Shown here in pieces: positions 48,901 to 60,360 of a stretch of 64,000 nucleotides of DNA. Positions within the stretch are counted from its first letter, which is position 1. The number at the start of each line of letters is the position of its first letter. Both the position numbers and the translations under genes were made by a program. The notes under the pieces were generated by a model. That model did not search any database. It was not told the DNA's origin and was given only the letters and a program-made list of their open reading frames with translations. The stretch spans positions 20,743,001-20,807,000 of the forward strand of contig OY540817.1 in NCBI GenBank assembly GCA_961205875.1. Reading direction: 5' to 3'. The stretch comes from Sialis fuliginosa (taxonomy: Eukaryota; Arthropoda; Insecta; Megaloptera; Sialidae).

Positions 48901-51277
48901 CGGAATAACGGCGCTGTGTAAACGTACTCAATGTTTCCTTTTTTATTTTATTTCTAACACAGAACTGAATTTATTGTATTGATAACTGATTATTGATAAT
49001 AATATAACAATAGTGAATACAAAAATAACAATTGTTTATAGAATTTTAAAAAATAATCCGATTAAATTTAATTTATATTTTTGACACCTATATTATTTTT
49101 CATTACAATAATAAAATATAAAGATAACTTTGTTAGTTTTAAAGCACATACCTCAACTATTTCTAAGTTATTCGCCATGAGTTTGACAACTGGACTTTTG
49201 ACGTTTCCCATGTACCCAGCCGGGCTAAGTAGGATAGATTTTCTAACTTTGTGGTTGTATTCAGGTCTTTCAGAAGCCAGTATTAAGAAATTCGCACCGC
49301 TCTGAGAATGTCCAATGTAATAAATTTGCTCTTGGCTTGTAGTGTTCAGGATATAGTCAATAACTGCACTTTGGTCATAGATACCTAATTCGTGGAAGCT
49401 GCAACAATTAACTTATTAAAAAAATTATGAGCCTTTATTTTTTAATTTTGTTTTGCTTCGAGGTTTTAGGTCATTAAAACAGTTATACGTGTTATAACAT
49501 TATTTATTCATTTAAACGTTTCGTCATATAACAGACTTCCTCAGTAAATATAAATAAATCAACTTTTAGAAAACAATCATACTCTTATTGTACAACAAAA
49601 ATCCTCGAAGTAAAACAAAATAAAATCTAAAATGGTCATTTTCTTAAATTCTAAATTTATTTTTTAACTGACTCTAAAAAGGAGGGGGTTTTCAATTCAC
49701 TCAATATATGCACCGATTTAGATGGTTTTTTGTTTGTTTGAAAGAGTATATTCCCGAGATGGTCTCATATACATTTTATCAAAATTTGACAATGAATTTC
49801 GAAGATACACCACACAAAAAAGGGGGAAAAAATAAAAATAAAACCGAGTTAAAAATTTTAAAAACACTTAAAAGTATACCTTTTTTATTACCAAGTTAAT
49901 AAAAAACTTTTTAACAAAGAAAAAAAAGAAAACTGATAAATTTAATTATCATCTAAAAAGTGAATGTTGTGAGTATTATCTCACAAATTTTGATAAGACT
50001 TGGTACATTTGCAGTTCAATTGAACCTAAGGGACATTTATTTTTTGTACGTGCTTAAAAAGCCATTAAAGGATTGAAAACCATCCTCAAATTTAAATACT
50101 AATTAATACGTCATTAATTCATGTTGGCTTGGAAACAAATGAAACTAAATTCAAATTGTTAAATTAGTTATTCTACGAATGTGTATTATGTTTCTGACAT
50201 TAGGAAATTATGAAAACTAATATTTATAATACAAAGGTGAGTTTTATCTCTGACAAATCCCATTGAATTTTTTTTTAATTATTTAAAAAGATAGAAAGAA
50301 CATGGAAGTCATGTATGGTTCTCCATACCGATATTTTCTATTGTTTTATCTATAATAATCTTTTGTTTTACCTATAATCCCAGTATTGGCTATCTTCAGC
50401 CGAATCCAAGTGTACATGTTTAGTTGAAACTTTTGTACCGCGGTAATTTCCTAACCAGACATCGAAACCACGATCTGCTAGAAATAACGCTAAACTATTC
50501 TTTCCATTAAGGTCTAACCATGACATAGATGATACCCATAGACCAGAGAAAAGTAGAATAGCCGGTCGGCCATTTGCAGTCCCATTTAATTGGTGGGGAA
50601 GACGATGGACTTCTAGGATGTACCCATCTTCTGTTATAACATTATGGATTTCACAGTGGTAACCATATTTGTTAGCTTTTTCTATCTAAATGATTATTTT
50701 TAACTTTAATTAATATAACATAGAATACTGATAATTTTGCTTCCTCGCAATATCAAAGATACGAGAAGCTTTGTGATCGTTTTAAAATGATAAAAATTTT
50801 AAATTGATCTTTCCGTTTCAGGTCAAGACAAACACTTTTCGTAACATATCTGTCTGTCTGTCTGTGTCTGTGTCTGTGTTTGTCCTCTGAATCCTTGTCA
50901 CACGTATAACTCATAAGCAACTGAATCGATATTAATGAAACTTGGTTGAATGGTTGGAATCATAAAAATCTTGTGTAAGGGGAAGGAATATTTATTTTTT
51001 CAAAATTTCTCAAGAACGACATATGTTACGTGAAATTTTTTTGTAGAGCATTCTTGTTTTTAAATTGATATTTACACAATAATAAATTCACAAGCAATAT
51101 CAAAAATAAAAATAAAATAAAATAAAAAATAAAGTGTAGTTTCAAACATACCACATTTAAATGTAGTTCCGGATGTGCCGGATACTGGAATAGTTGGACC
51201 AGTTCCCAAACATAGTTCACAACAATCACGGATATCACAGCTGTAATGACGAGTTTAATATTTACTGAATTCTTCAT
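45927..51277 (-). CDS. Lip7: acid lipase-like, group B, GHSQS elbow, 405 aa
   Basis: Group B paralogue and likely sister of Lip6. Exons in transcription order: 51152-51277, 50372-50685, 49152-49398, 48120-48278, 47283-47367, 46806-46948, 45927-46070. The N-terminus has a long hydrophobic run (ITAVISVIVVNYVW) followed by a YPAHPELHLNV segment that closely matches Lip6's HPAHPEVHLNV. Motifs: YGYHCEIHNVITEDGYILEVHRLPH, LFSGLW, GFDVWLGNYRG, GHSQS with Ser178, MPVGSS in place of PAGTS, GERD with Asp352, and LNHMGFFY with His381. Reading frame and phases are intact over all six introns. As in Lip6, unusual residues cluster around the active site. Function is unknown; the intact frame argues for a working gene. 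Confidence 0.9.
47020..47263. mobile_element. hAT-like MITE in Lip7 intron 5
   Basis: 244 bp, ends CAGGGCCGTAACTACC and GGTTACGGCCCTG, perfect 8-bp duplication ATTTTATT (47012-47019, 47264-47271). GC-richer than its surroundings. It ends about 12 bp from the donor of the Lip7 fifth exon. Confidence 0.88.
47476..48090 (+). repeat. Dispersed repeat E copy in Lip7 intron 4
   Basis: Same head, CTGTCTGTCC segment and GCACGAGGAAGCACTG tail; ends about 30 bp from Lip7 exon 4. Confidence 0.6.
48374..48930. mobile_element. Inverted-repeat element in Lip7 intron 3
   Basis: 557 bp with near-perfect ends TGAGTACGTTTACACAGCGC. It contains internal palindromes (TTAGTTATGCTATTCC facing GGAATAGCATAACTAA). 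Superfamily not resolved. Confidence 0.78.
50731..51066 (+). repeat. Dispersed repeat E, partial copy in Lip7 intron 1
   Basis: Head and centre of the family without the tail. Confidence 0.55.
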
Positions 51278-51472
51278 TTTTTATTTACGTTCATACAGTT
51301 ATCAGTACAATAATAAAAACTAAATGAATAGCAATGAATATTAAAATATCGGTTAGTCAGATTCGAATAAAAAATAAATTTAGATGTACGAAGTATTAAT
51401 GCACCTCCAAATAACAGGGCCGTATTAAAAGATAATAAAAATGTAATTTATCAATATCGATATATAAACATG

Positions 51473-52029
51473 TAAGATACTGGCACCAGTCTTGGATATG
51501 ACCCCAGTGATGGCAATTTTTTAATTAAATGTACTAAATTAGAAATATTTGTTGATATTTGATTACTACCATTTCTGAATATTAATCTATATACATTTAA
51601 CTGTCTTGCAGCGTGATTTGATGACAATTGGTCAAAAGGTATCAAAATTGTGGACATTTAAACTAATTATTAGAATAATTTATTTATTAATTATTATATT
51701 ATCATAGCAACTGCTTTATATTTTTTCAAATTTGATGATTCTTTCTTTCATATATTTTGTGTCGTAGTACTTATCATTTTGTAATCATTAGCAAGTGTCC
51801 ATCACTGGGTGCTAATTACTGGAGAAAAAACATAAACAAAATAAATGTCTATAAATTAAAAAAAAAAAAACTATATTTGCGGACCTTGGTAGTTTAATTG
51901 ATTAAATAAAGAGTTACTTGTTTTATTAGTAATATGAGTTCATGAGAATGGCAAAAAAGAAGCCCGTTAATCACAAAAACAGTAAAAATTGCTCTTATAA
52001 TGGCCATAACTGGTGCCAGTATTTTATAT
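51473..52029. mobile_element. GGTACTGGCACCAG-type element, full copy
   Basis: 557 bp with ends TAAGATACTGGCACCAG and CTGGTGCCAGTATTTTA. Partial copies at 52525-52893, 57430-57908, 60076-60360, and tips at 1-36 and about 57337-57365. Non-autonomous; superfamily not resolved. Confidence 0.75.
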
Positions 52030-52524
52030 ACAATTAAAATATTTAGCCATTTTTGAATCTATACATTCTTTTTTCCATTTTTTTTTAGTTTCTTTTTTGC
52101 TTAACAGGGATTACAGAAGAGAGTAGGAGTTACCTTGGGGCGACCAAGGCAGGCACACTCATATACTCAGATACATGCTATATTATAAAGAACACCTCAT
52201 ATGATAAATCAGTTATTATTTAAAAATAATATAGTCATAATAATTTGAAATTATAATACAGGTGAATTGAATTAATCTTATTTTATTTAGTTCGGACCTG
52301 TGTTTGCACATTTGTATTTGATATCATTTTTGTTTTATCTTTTTTATATGTACATATGTATATAAATATGTTTTATACACAATTTTAGTATAAACAAAAA
52401 TCAATTTTGAAATAGTATATATCAACAAAAAGTTCATGACCTAATTGCAAAAATGTTTTGACTGAATATTGGAAAAAATTGTGAAATAGTGAATAATATG
52501 TAGTTATTAAAAAATTACAAAAGT

Positions 52525-52893
52525 ATAAGGATGGATAAGGTAAAACCAGTAATGAGAACGCAATGATGGACACTTGCTAATTATTACAAAATGATAAGTA
52601 CTACGACACAAAAGATATAAAAGAATGAATCGTTAAATTTGAAACAATGTAAAGCAATTGCTGATAATATAATAATTAATAAATAAATAATTCTAATAAT
52701 TAGTTTAAATGTCCACCATTTTGATACCTATTGGCCGATTGTCATCAAATCACGCTGTAAGATAGTTAAATGTATATAGATTAATATTCAGAAATGGTAG
52801 TAATCAAATATCAACACATATTTCTAATTCAGTACATTTAATTAAAAAATAACCATTACTAGGGTCATTGCCAAGACTGGTGCCAGTACCTTA
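52525..52893. mobile_element. Truncated inverted copy of the GGTACTGGCACCAG element
   Basis: Opposite orientation to 51473-52029; the right tip GCCAGTACCTTA is intact. Confidence 0.7.
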
Positions 52894-53127
52894 TTATCAA
52901 AACAATAAAACAATAAATTGGAATTTAAATTATAAGATAAAATTATTCACATTATAATGAAAGTGTATTTATTACTCAAGTTCATGTGTTTATTGCAGTG
53001 GTTCTTAAATAAAAAATAAAAAAATAAAAATAATCTATAATTTCATAAATCTTAGATTTTATTTATTTACATATATTTTATCTATAATATACACCTATAT
53101 ACATTTTGATACAAAAAATTGTAAATA

Positions 53128-53133
53128 TTTATT
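53128..53133 (-). terminator. Poly(A) signal of Lip8
   Basis: AATAAA on the minus strand, 24 bp after the Lip8 stop codon. AT-rich context makes chance occurrence possible. Confidence 0.35.
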
Positions 53134-53156
53134 AAAATATAAAATTGTAATTATTA

Positions 53157-56100
53157 TTAACTTTGTAAAACTTCAAATACTTTTTCATAAAGCAGGGGTA
53201 CCACATCTATCGCCATTACGAAATCTAAATGATTAAAATTTTTGTAAGGTACTTTTATTAATTCCACTTTAGCATTTATCATATCTGAAATTATTTGTCT
53301 TAAATCCTGCAAAAAAAAAAAAATACAAAATTAAAATATGTAAATAATAGTATATTAAAAAGTGATGATAATTTTTGCTTTGTTTTATAAATATTTACAC
53401 AGTTAGAGATATAAAGTGAGGTGAGCAGAACAGGTGCGTGTATGGCCCATGACCCCCATATCTTATCGCCCCCCCCCCCCTTGATAAAAATTTTAGAATT
53501 TTTTTTGCCAACGACTAAAAAAACTTTTTGACTAACTAGCAAGCACTTTCAAATGTGATAATATCTATGGATAAGCTATGAAATTTAGAGCAGTGATACT
53601 TCAACTTATTGTAACACAGTTTTAATACCGTTGGTGTTTACATATCACGCGTGCGCGAAAATTGTTAAACACTTCATGTAACTTCAAGGGAACTGTCAGA
53701 TAGGTTTGAAACCTCATTTGGAAATGCTTGTTAGCTCGTTTATAATACTTGACAGTCCTGTGCCCCCAGAAACGGTATCTGTCACCGCTTCGACCTTGCA
53801 AATCTATTACATCTTAGCTGCGTCGAAACGCAGCGTCGTTTCGCGCAGCTAACATGCCACTTGTATTGAGTTCCATATTCTAGATTTGCATGGTCGAAGC
53901 GGTGACGGATACCGTTTCTGTAAAGTGCCAAGACTTTATTGTTTGACTTTGGTAACAGACTTTTAGATCACTTGTATATATATACATAATTGATTTAGAT
54001 TTATATACTAACTATTTCAGAAACAAGCCAGTCATTTTCCCCAAAGAATATAGTCATTGGTGTTGTTATTTTTGTTGCATCGTAATCTGGTGGATTTTCC
54101 TGACCGTAATATTTTAGATTTTTCCTTCGACCGTAGTCATATTGTCTGAATTTTCTTGAGTTGATACCTTGCATGAGGTGTACACATTGTTTAACAGAAG
54201 CTCCGGCAGGTGTATTACTTGATAACACATGAATCATCGTCTAAAATATACAATTAAAAAAATTAATAGAACTCCTATAAAAATGATGTTACAAATAATA
54301 CATCTAGAAATATTTTGTGGTACTTCATATTTGAGATACAAGTATATGGGCAAATCCACAGAACGTGGCCGCTTTGGGGGAACGGCAATAGTGCGCGTGT
54401 GGGAATGTATATTACCCACCCATAAGTACACGAACTCAAAGTATACTTTATTGTGAATGTAAACATGAAGTTACAAGTCCATTGCTTGATTCATATAAAA
54501 ACTGCAGCACAATTTGCATTGAAAAATCGGTTATTTTCACGTTTTCAGAATGGAACTTTTAAAAAAAGAAAAATTCATACCACCGCAATTTTTTTAGATT
54601 CAAACTAATGAATCTGAAATTTTTACTGGACATGTTTTTTGGTACAATGAACCTTTTCGCGGAGTTTCAAAGGCGCACACCTCTTACATTTCATATGCGC
54701 GATTGTTTTATCCAGCGAACGGCTATTTCAGCGTTTTTTATTTGGTTTATTTGCTGTAACTTTTAGAACATCCTAAGCACACTCCTGAAATTGAGACCAA
54801 TTATTCTTCTCTTTGTTACGAAGATTTTGAGACGACATAGAAGAGTGTGCGTTCAATGCTCCATTTTGAAGAAGCATTTGAGTATTTTAATTTAAAGCTA
54901 ATGCGGCCACGTTCTGTGGATTTGCCCATATACAGAATGAGTCATATCAGATGGAACAAACTTGAACAGTTGGTTGAGAAAAATATTTCAAACAAAAAAG
55001 TTCATATGGAAATATATCCGGAAATTTTTCCTGAGGGAGCTACAGACCTCCAAAGATTTTACCATATTAAAAGGAATGTTTACATCAACTTTTTTTCTTA
55101 TCTAAATAATCATTGTTTCATACTGGAAATCGATTACACGTATTAATACTAAACCAGATATTAAATAAAAACTAATTTTAGGTAAAATCTTTGGGGGTCT
55201 GTAGCTCCCCCACGAAGAATTTCCGGACAGATGTTCATATGAACTTTTTTGCTTGAAATATTTTTCTCAATCAACTGTTTAAGTTTGTTCCACCTGATAT
55301 GATTCAGTTTGGCTGTTGTTACCTTATTCAATTGTTCTTCATCGTATCCGGAGAACATGAACAGAAGATTGGCACACATCGGTTGCATGGGATTGTCATC
55401 CAGACAATATTTAATCGAAAGTTCATCAACTAATTCTGTGTGCTTGAAAATTTCATTAATCCCAAGAATTCTTAAGGTTTGCTAAAATTTATATAACTTT
55501 AATTTAAACTGCTTTTGAATTTTTAGTTACCTTTTCAAGAAACTTTAAATACGAACCTGAAAAAGTGTAAGTTGGCTTGCTACAAGTCTAAAATACGGGT
55601 TTATCATATTCGCTGTATAAGCGGCAGGTGCAAGCAATACAGCTTTCTTGATTTTTTTATTGTACTCTGGACGTTCAGCTGTCATCACAAAGAAACTGGA
55701 GCCACCTTGAGAGTGACCTATGTAGTACATTTGTTCCTGTTTTGTTTCCTTAAGGATATAGTCTATCATGGCTGGGTTGTCGTAGATTCCAAGTTCGTGG
55801 TAACTGTGAATGCGTAAAGAACATTTTTTTATTATTGAAATTTCATAATAGGCATGATGCTTAATTAAAAAAAAACTATTCTATGATGATCTTACGTATC
55901 TCCTATTTCCAAAAAATACTTATTTCTGCAGAAAATAAAGGTTTAAACACAAAAATTGACCCTTTGAAAACTAATTTTGAATTTGATGTCAAAACTCTCG
56001 CAGGTGTCATGGCGCATTTGTGACGTCACGCCTATGTAAACACTCCTTGTCAACAATAATAAATCCTTGTTCCATCGCTAACGTTTCTCGGTTTTAGTTT

Positions 56101-58718
56101 TGGTAACACAAAACTGAGCAAATTGATAATTTAAAACCACAAAATAATTTATAAACAGTGCAGGTATTAATGAAATAAAAATTATGTTTACTTAGGCGTG
56201 ACGTCATTCGCTCTGATTGATGTTTCATCAAACATGGCGGATTGCTGTATTTTGTGTTTTTATTTTAACAAAAATTAAATTAATCTCGTTTTTAACATAA
56301 AAATAAATACTGCCTGTTATATTCAAGATAAAATGTTTTATGAATCTACAATGTTTCAGAATTTTTAATTGATAAATCTTTAGGTTTAAATGCCATCGTT
56401 TTATTACTTTCAACTATGTTTTTGAAGTTACACTTCTTTAGGCGTGTTCAGGGTGAAATTTAATTTAAATTATACCCACACAAACTTTTACACCCCTTTT
56501 TACCACTGTAGAGATTGAATTTCGAAAAATCCTTTATTTCAGATCATATTCACGCCAAGACGCTTCGATTGGCACTCCAACAAAGTCAATAGCATTTTTT
56601 ATTTGCGAGATTTCGTGCAGGAAAAAAAATTACATGCACGTACGTACAATTTTATTTTTTACCCTTTTTTCTAGCAATATTTTAATGTCTATTAATATTT
56701 TTTTCTTCTTCAGAAAATGTTTTATTTGTTAATTATAATTTTTTTTCCGAACAAAATAATTTTCTTTCAATTACAAACTTGGACCCAAATCCGAACCCGA
56801 ACCTGAATCCTAAAAAAATTACATTTTTTGAACCCAAATATTTTGCAATATGTTGAATCCAAACCCGAACCTGAACCGAAATTTATTTTTGAACCCGAAC
56901 CGAACCCGAACCATAAAAATAGTTGAAATTTTTGATTTAGGTTTTCGGATCGATTGTTGGGAAGTTAATAAAAATAATTATATATAATTACCTAAAGTCC
57001 CAGAACTTTGCCCCTTTATTCGGATTCATAGTGACATGTTTCCTCGAATACGTGGTACCCCTGTTGTTCCCCATCCACACATCGTAGCCTCGGTCCGCCA
57101 GAAAGTACCCGAGTCCTCGATCTTTCTCCATGTCTACCCACATCGCCGACGCGCCGATGAGTCCGACCATTAACAGTATCGCCGGCCTTGGAGTGACGCT
57201 AGCGCCGGGCTCGTTGATACCGTAAGGGATGCGGTGCATCTCGAGAATGTAACCGTCCTCTGTAGTCACGTGGTGGGTTTCAACGGGGTATCCCTGTCTG
57301 ATAATCTTTTGTTGCTGTCGAATTTAAAAAAAAATTGGTAAAGTATTGGCACCAGTCTTGGACAGTACCCCACTTGTTTAATTTAAATGACTTTTTTATT
57401 GACGCAAATTTAAATTATATATAAATGTATAAGGTAAAGGCACCAGATATGACCGCTATAATTGTTTTTTGTAATTCTCATGAACTCATGTTACTAATAA
57501 AACAAGTAATAGTTTGTTTTTTAAATTATAGCCTTTTATTTTGTTCATGTTTTTTCTCCAGTAATGGATAAAGTAAAACCAGTAATGATCACGCAGTGAT
57601 GGACACTTGCTAATGATTAGTACTACGACATAAAAGATATAAAAGAAAGAATCGTCAAATTTGAAACAATGTAAAGCAGTTGCTGTGATAATATAATAAT
57701 TAATTAATAAATTATACTAATAATTAGTTTAAATGTCCACCATTTTGACACCTATTGGCCGATTGTCATCAAATTACGCTGTAAGACAGTTAAATGTTTA
57801 TAGATTAATATTCAGAAATGGTAGTAATCGAATATCAACAAATATTTCTAATTCAGTACATTTAATTAAAAATTTTCCATTACTGGGGTCATATCAAAGT
57901 ACCTTATTTACTAGTAAATGTAAATGTATATTTATACGTATTATAAGGATTAGTAAAAAATTCTCAACAATAAATAAATACGAACAAAAAATTATCTTTA
58001 AAACATAAAAATAATTTATTATAAAATAGATATAAATAATTTATATACAATTTTTTTTACATGTAATGACATATTAACATTACTTTTGCACCAGTGGTGG
58101 CGTCAAAACATTTCCAACACTTTTTTTATAAAATAAAAAATCCTAATGGAACTAATTGAGAAGAACACGTATGTAGCACCATCCAACACTAAATTATTTA
58201 AATTCATTTTGCGAGACTTGGTGCAATCGCTTAAGATTTAATAAAAAATTATAACCGTATTTTTGTAAATAATAAAATATTAAAAATTCCTAATTTTGGA
58301 AATTAATATGCCATTTATTTTTAAAATAGGGCAAGTCTATTTATCTTAATCCTTGTGTTTCGTATCAAATTCTATCTATTGTTATTATTAATTCCCTGTA
58401 TTATGCTTGAGTGCAAATGCAAATTTGCTTCCAGCTAACGCTATCTCCTAGGTGTCAAATTGTTATATATGAAATGTACGATTTCATTCGCTACATCTCT
58501 GTGTTGTCATTTATATTTAATACCTAGCAGATAGGGCATAAATACATTTTTTTTTCAAAAATTTACTAACCTCACATTTAAAATAATATTTTTAAAATCG
58601 TATAATAACTTACTGTTTTTAGTTTGTAATCTGGATGAACATTTGGTAGATTCTCTGCATGACTGAGTCCAAAAATTAGACATGCCAGAAAAACGATAAT
58701 ATATATTGACTGCAGCAT
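53157..58718 (-). CDS. Lip8: acid lipase, group B, 6 exons, 403 aa
   Basis: Outermost gene at the right of the array. Exons in transcription order: 58614-58718, 56992-57314, 55557-55803, 55323-55481, 54013-54240, 53157-53306. The signal peptide MLQSIYIIVFLACLIFGLSHA is clear. Motifs: RQGYPVETHHVTTEDGYILEMHRIPYG, LMVGLI (HG pair is VG), [16 protein letters not shown] with Ser174, NTPAGAS, GENDW with Asp348, and FNHLDFVM with His380. It shares the fused second exon of group B but lacks the intron that splits the PAG-to-Asp exon in Lip4-7. Unlike Lip5-7 it keeps a standard elbow. The first exon is read in a different frame from the longer open frame that overlaps it. Confidence 0.91.
53769..53919. 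repeat. Compact nested hairpin in Lip8 intron 5
   Basis: Outer arms of about 38 bp (AGAAACGGTATCTGTCACCG facing CGGTGACGGATACCGTTTCT) enclose a second palindrome AGCTGCGTCGAAACGCAGC / GCGCAGCT. Much more GC-rich than its surroundings. Confidence 0.8.
54945..55305. repeat. Inverted repeat in Lip8 intron 4
   Basis: The arm at about 54945-55065 faces the arm at about 55185-55305 (GTTCATATGAAC-containing segments; TACAGACCTCCAAAGATTT facing AAATCTTTGGGGGTCTGTA). A TTCTGTGGATTTGCCCATAT segment near 54910 also pairs with 54340-54370. The right arm reaches to about 18 bp from Lip8 exon 4. Confidence 0.65.
57430..57908. mobile_element. GGTACTGGCACCAG element copy in Lip8 intron 1
   Basis: Nearly full-length, inverted relative to 51473-52029, mutated tips (GTAAAGGCACCAG and CAAAGTACCTTA). 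Confidence 0.7.
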
Positions 58719-58810
58719 TGTACCTTTCAATAACATAATTAATTATTTTTTTAGTAGAAGGTATTATATATGTATATAAATTTGTATTATCTATTAGAAA
58801 TCCAGGTGTC

Positions 58811-58818
58811 ATTTTATA
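58811..58818 (-). promoter_or_regulatory. Possible TATA box of Lip8
   Basis: TATAAAAT on the minus strand about 95 bp before the Lip8 ATG. It would give a leader of about 65-70 nt. Support is positional only. Confidence 0.35.
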
Positions 58819-58881
58819 ATATTCAGATAAATAACACTTGCATATTTAATAATAGATAAGTTTTAAGATCTTTTTCAGAAT

Positions 58882-59076
58882 CAGTGGCGTAGCTAGTCAC
58901 TGCCTTCCTGCCAAAAATAAAAAGAAAGCCCCCCTAACCAAACCATCACTTTTGCGCCCCCTTGCGATTTTTTCGCCCCTAAAATATACGAAGATATTTT
59001 TTTTAGTTCACATGTTACTTTTTAATTTTCATGATGCTTTTGTGCCCCATTTTGCGGCCTCTTTTCTACGCCACTG
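58882..59076. mobile_element. Small hAT-like MITE
   Basis: 195 bp with ends CAGTGGCGTAGCTAG and CTACGCCACTG, flanked by TTCAGAAT and TTTAGAAT (7 of 8 match). Confidence 0.75.
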
Positions 59077-60075
59077 TTTAGAATACATTGTAATTCGTTA
59101 TTGTTTTAATAGAGTTTTGTAATTTAATCTATAGGATACTTAATCAATTAATTTTTGTATATCTGCTTATACGTTATATAAAAAAATACTATATTTAAAA
59201 TTTTCGTAAATATTTCAGATGAAATTTTATAAAAATCAGAGAACTGAACTAATATTTAACTACTATAGTATTAAAACCAGTGACGTAGATAGGGGGTATC
59301 AAGGGGATCACCCCCCCCCCCCCACGAGTCTACGAAAATTATAAGTCGATCAAAATAATTTATAATAATAAACATTTTTTTAACTCAGAGACATTTTTTT
59401 AAACTCTTCTAGTATGAACAAAATCAACTTTTTTAAAATGCTATAGTTAGTACGAAAAAATTTTTACACAAACTTTTTTTTCAAAATAAATCTTATATGA
59501 AATTACCTCTCTAAACTGAGCAAATTTAATCTGAAATGATTTTTTCTAAACATCTTATTTTTCGAAATAATAATTTTTACCTAGAATCTACAACACCCGG
59601 TATATTACATAACAAATAAATATATTACATGAATTTTAAAAGCCAGTGAAAACAATAAATCGATATATAATTAATTACAAATAGATCACCTCGATTTTAA
59701 AATACACTGGACTTGATTTAAAAATTCATAAAATAATAAATCAAAAACTACACTGATTTTATACAAACACGTGTTTTTAGATAGAATTTACACACATCAC
59801 TGATATTGAAAATAAAGGTTGATAATGCAAATATTGTAGATGAAAATAATAATATAATGTAATCCCTGTCACCAATAATACCTGTATAATGCAGGTCAAG
59901 AAAAACATGTACAGGTAAGTGATATAATTTAAATGTCCTTGCACGGACAAATGCATTTTTTTATTGTTGCAGTAATCAGGGAAATGCAGATAAGATGGAT
60001 TTATAATGAGGTTATTAAATACTATATATGTGTATGCATAAATCAGGGTTATATACAATTTTTTTATTGATTGAT

Positions 60076-60360
60076 ATAAGGTACTGGCACCAGTTATGGC
60101 CGCTATAAGTTTTTGTGATGGGCGGTATTTTTTGTAATTCTCATGAACTCATGTTACTATTAAAACAAGTAACTCTTTATTTAATTACCAAAGTCCGCAA
60201 ATATAGTTTGTTTTTTAAATTATAGACTTTTATTTTGTTTATGTTTTTTCTCCAGTAATGGATAAAGTAAAACCAGTAATGAGCACGCAGTGATGGACAC
60301 TTGCTAATGATTACAAAATGATAAGTACTACGACACAAAAGATATAAAAGAAAGAATCAT
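60076..60360. mobile_element. Partial GGTACTGGCACCAG element, right flank
   Basis: Left tip and about half of the body are present; it then runs into unrelated sequence. Confidence 0.65.

Larger units (their letters stand above)
51278..53156. other. Lip7-Lip8 intergenic
   Basis: Mostly two facing copies of a GGTACTGGCACCAG-ended element (51473-52029 and 52525-52893). Remaining sequence is AT-rich with no gene. Confidence 0.5.

Noticed and set aside
54229-55146. Plus-strand frames in Lip8 intron 4
   Set aside because: They overlap inverted-repeat sequence, and the two similar peptides (54847-55146 and, on the minus strand, 55161-55388) arise from facing repeat arms.
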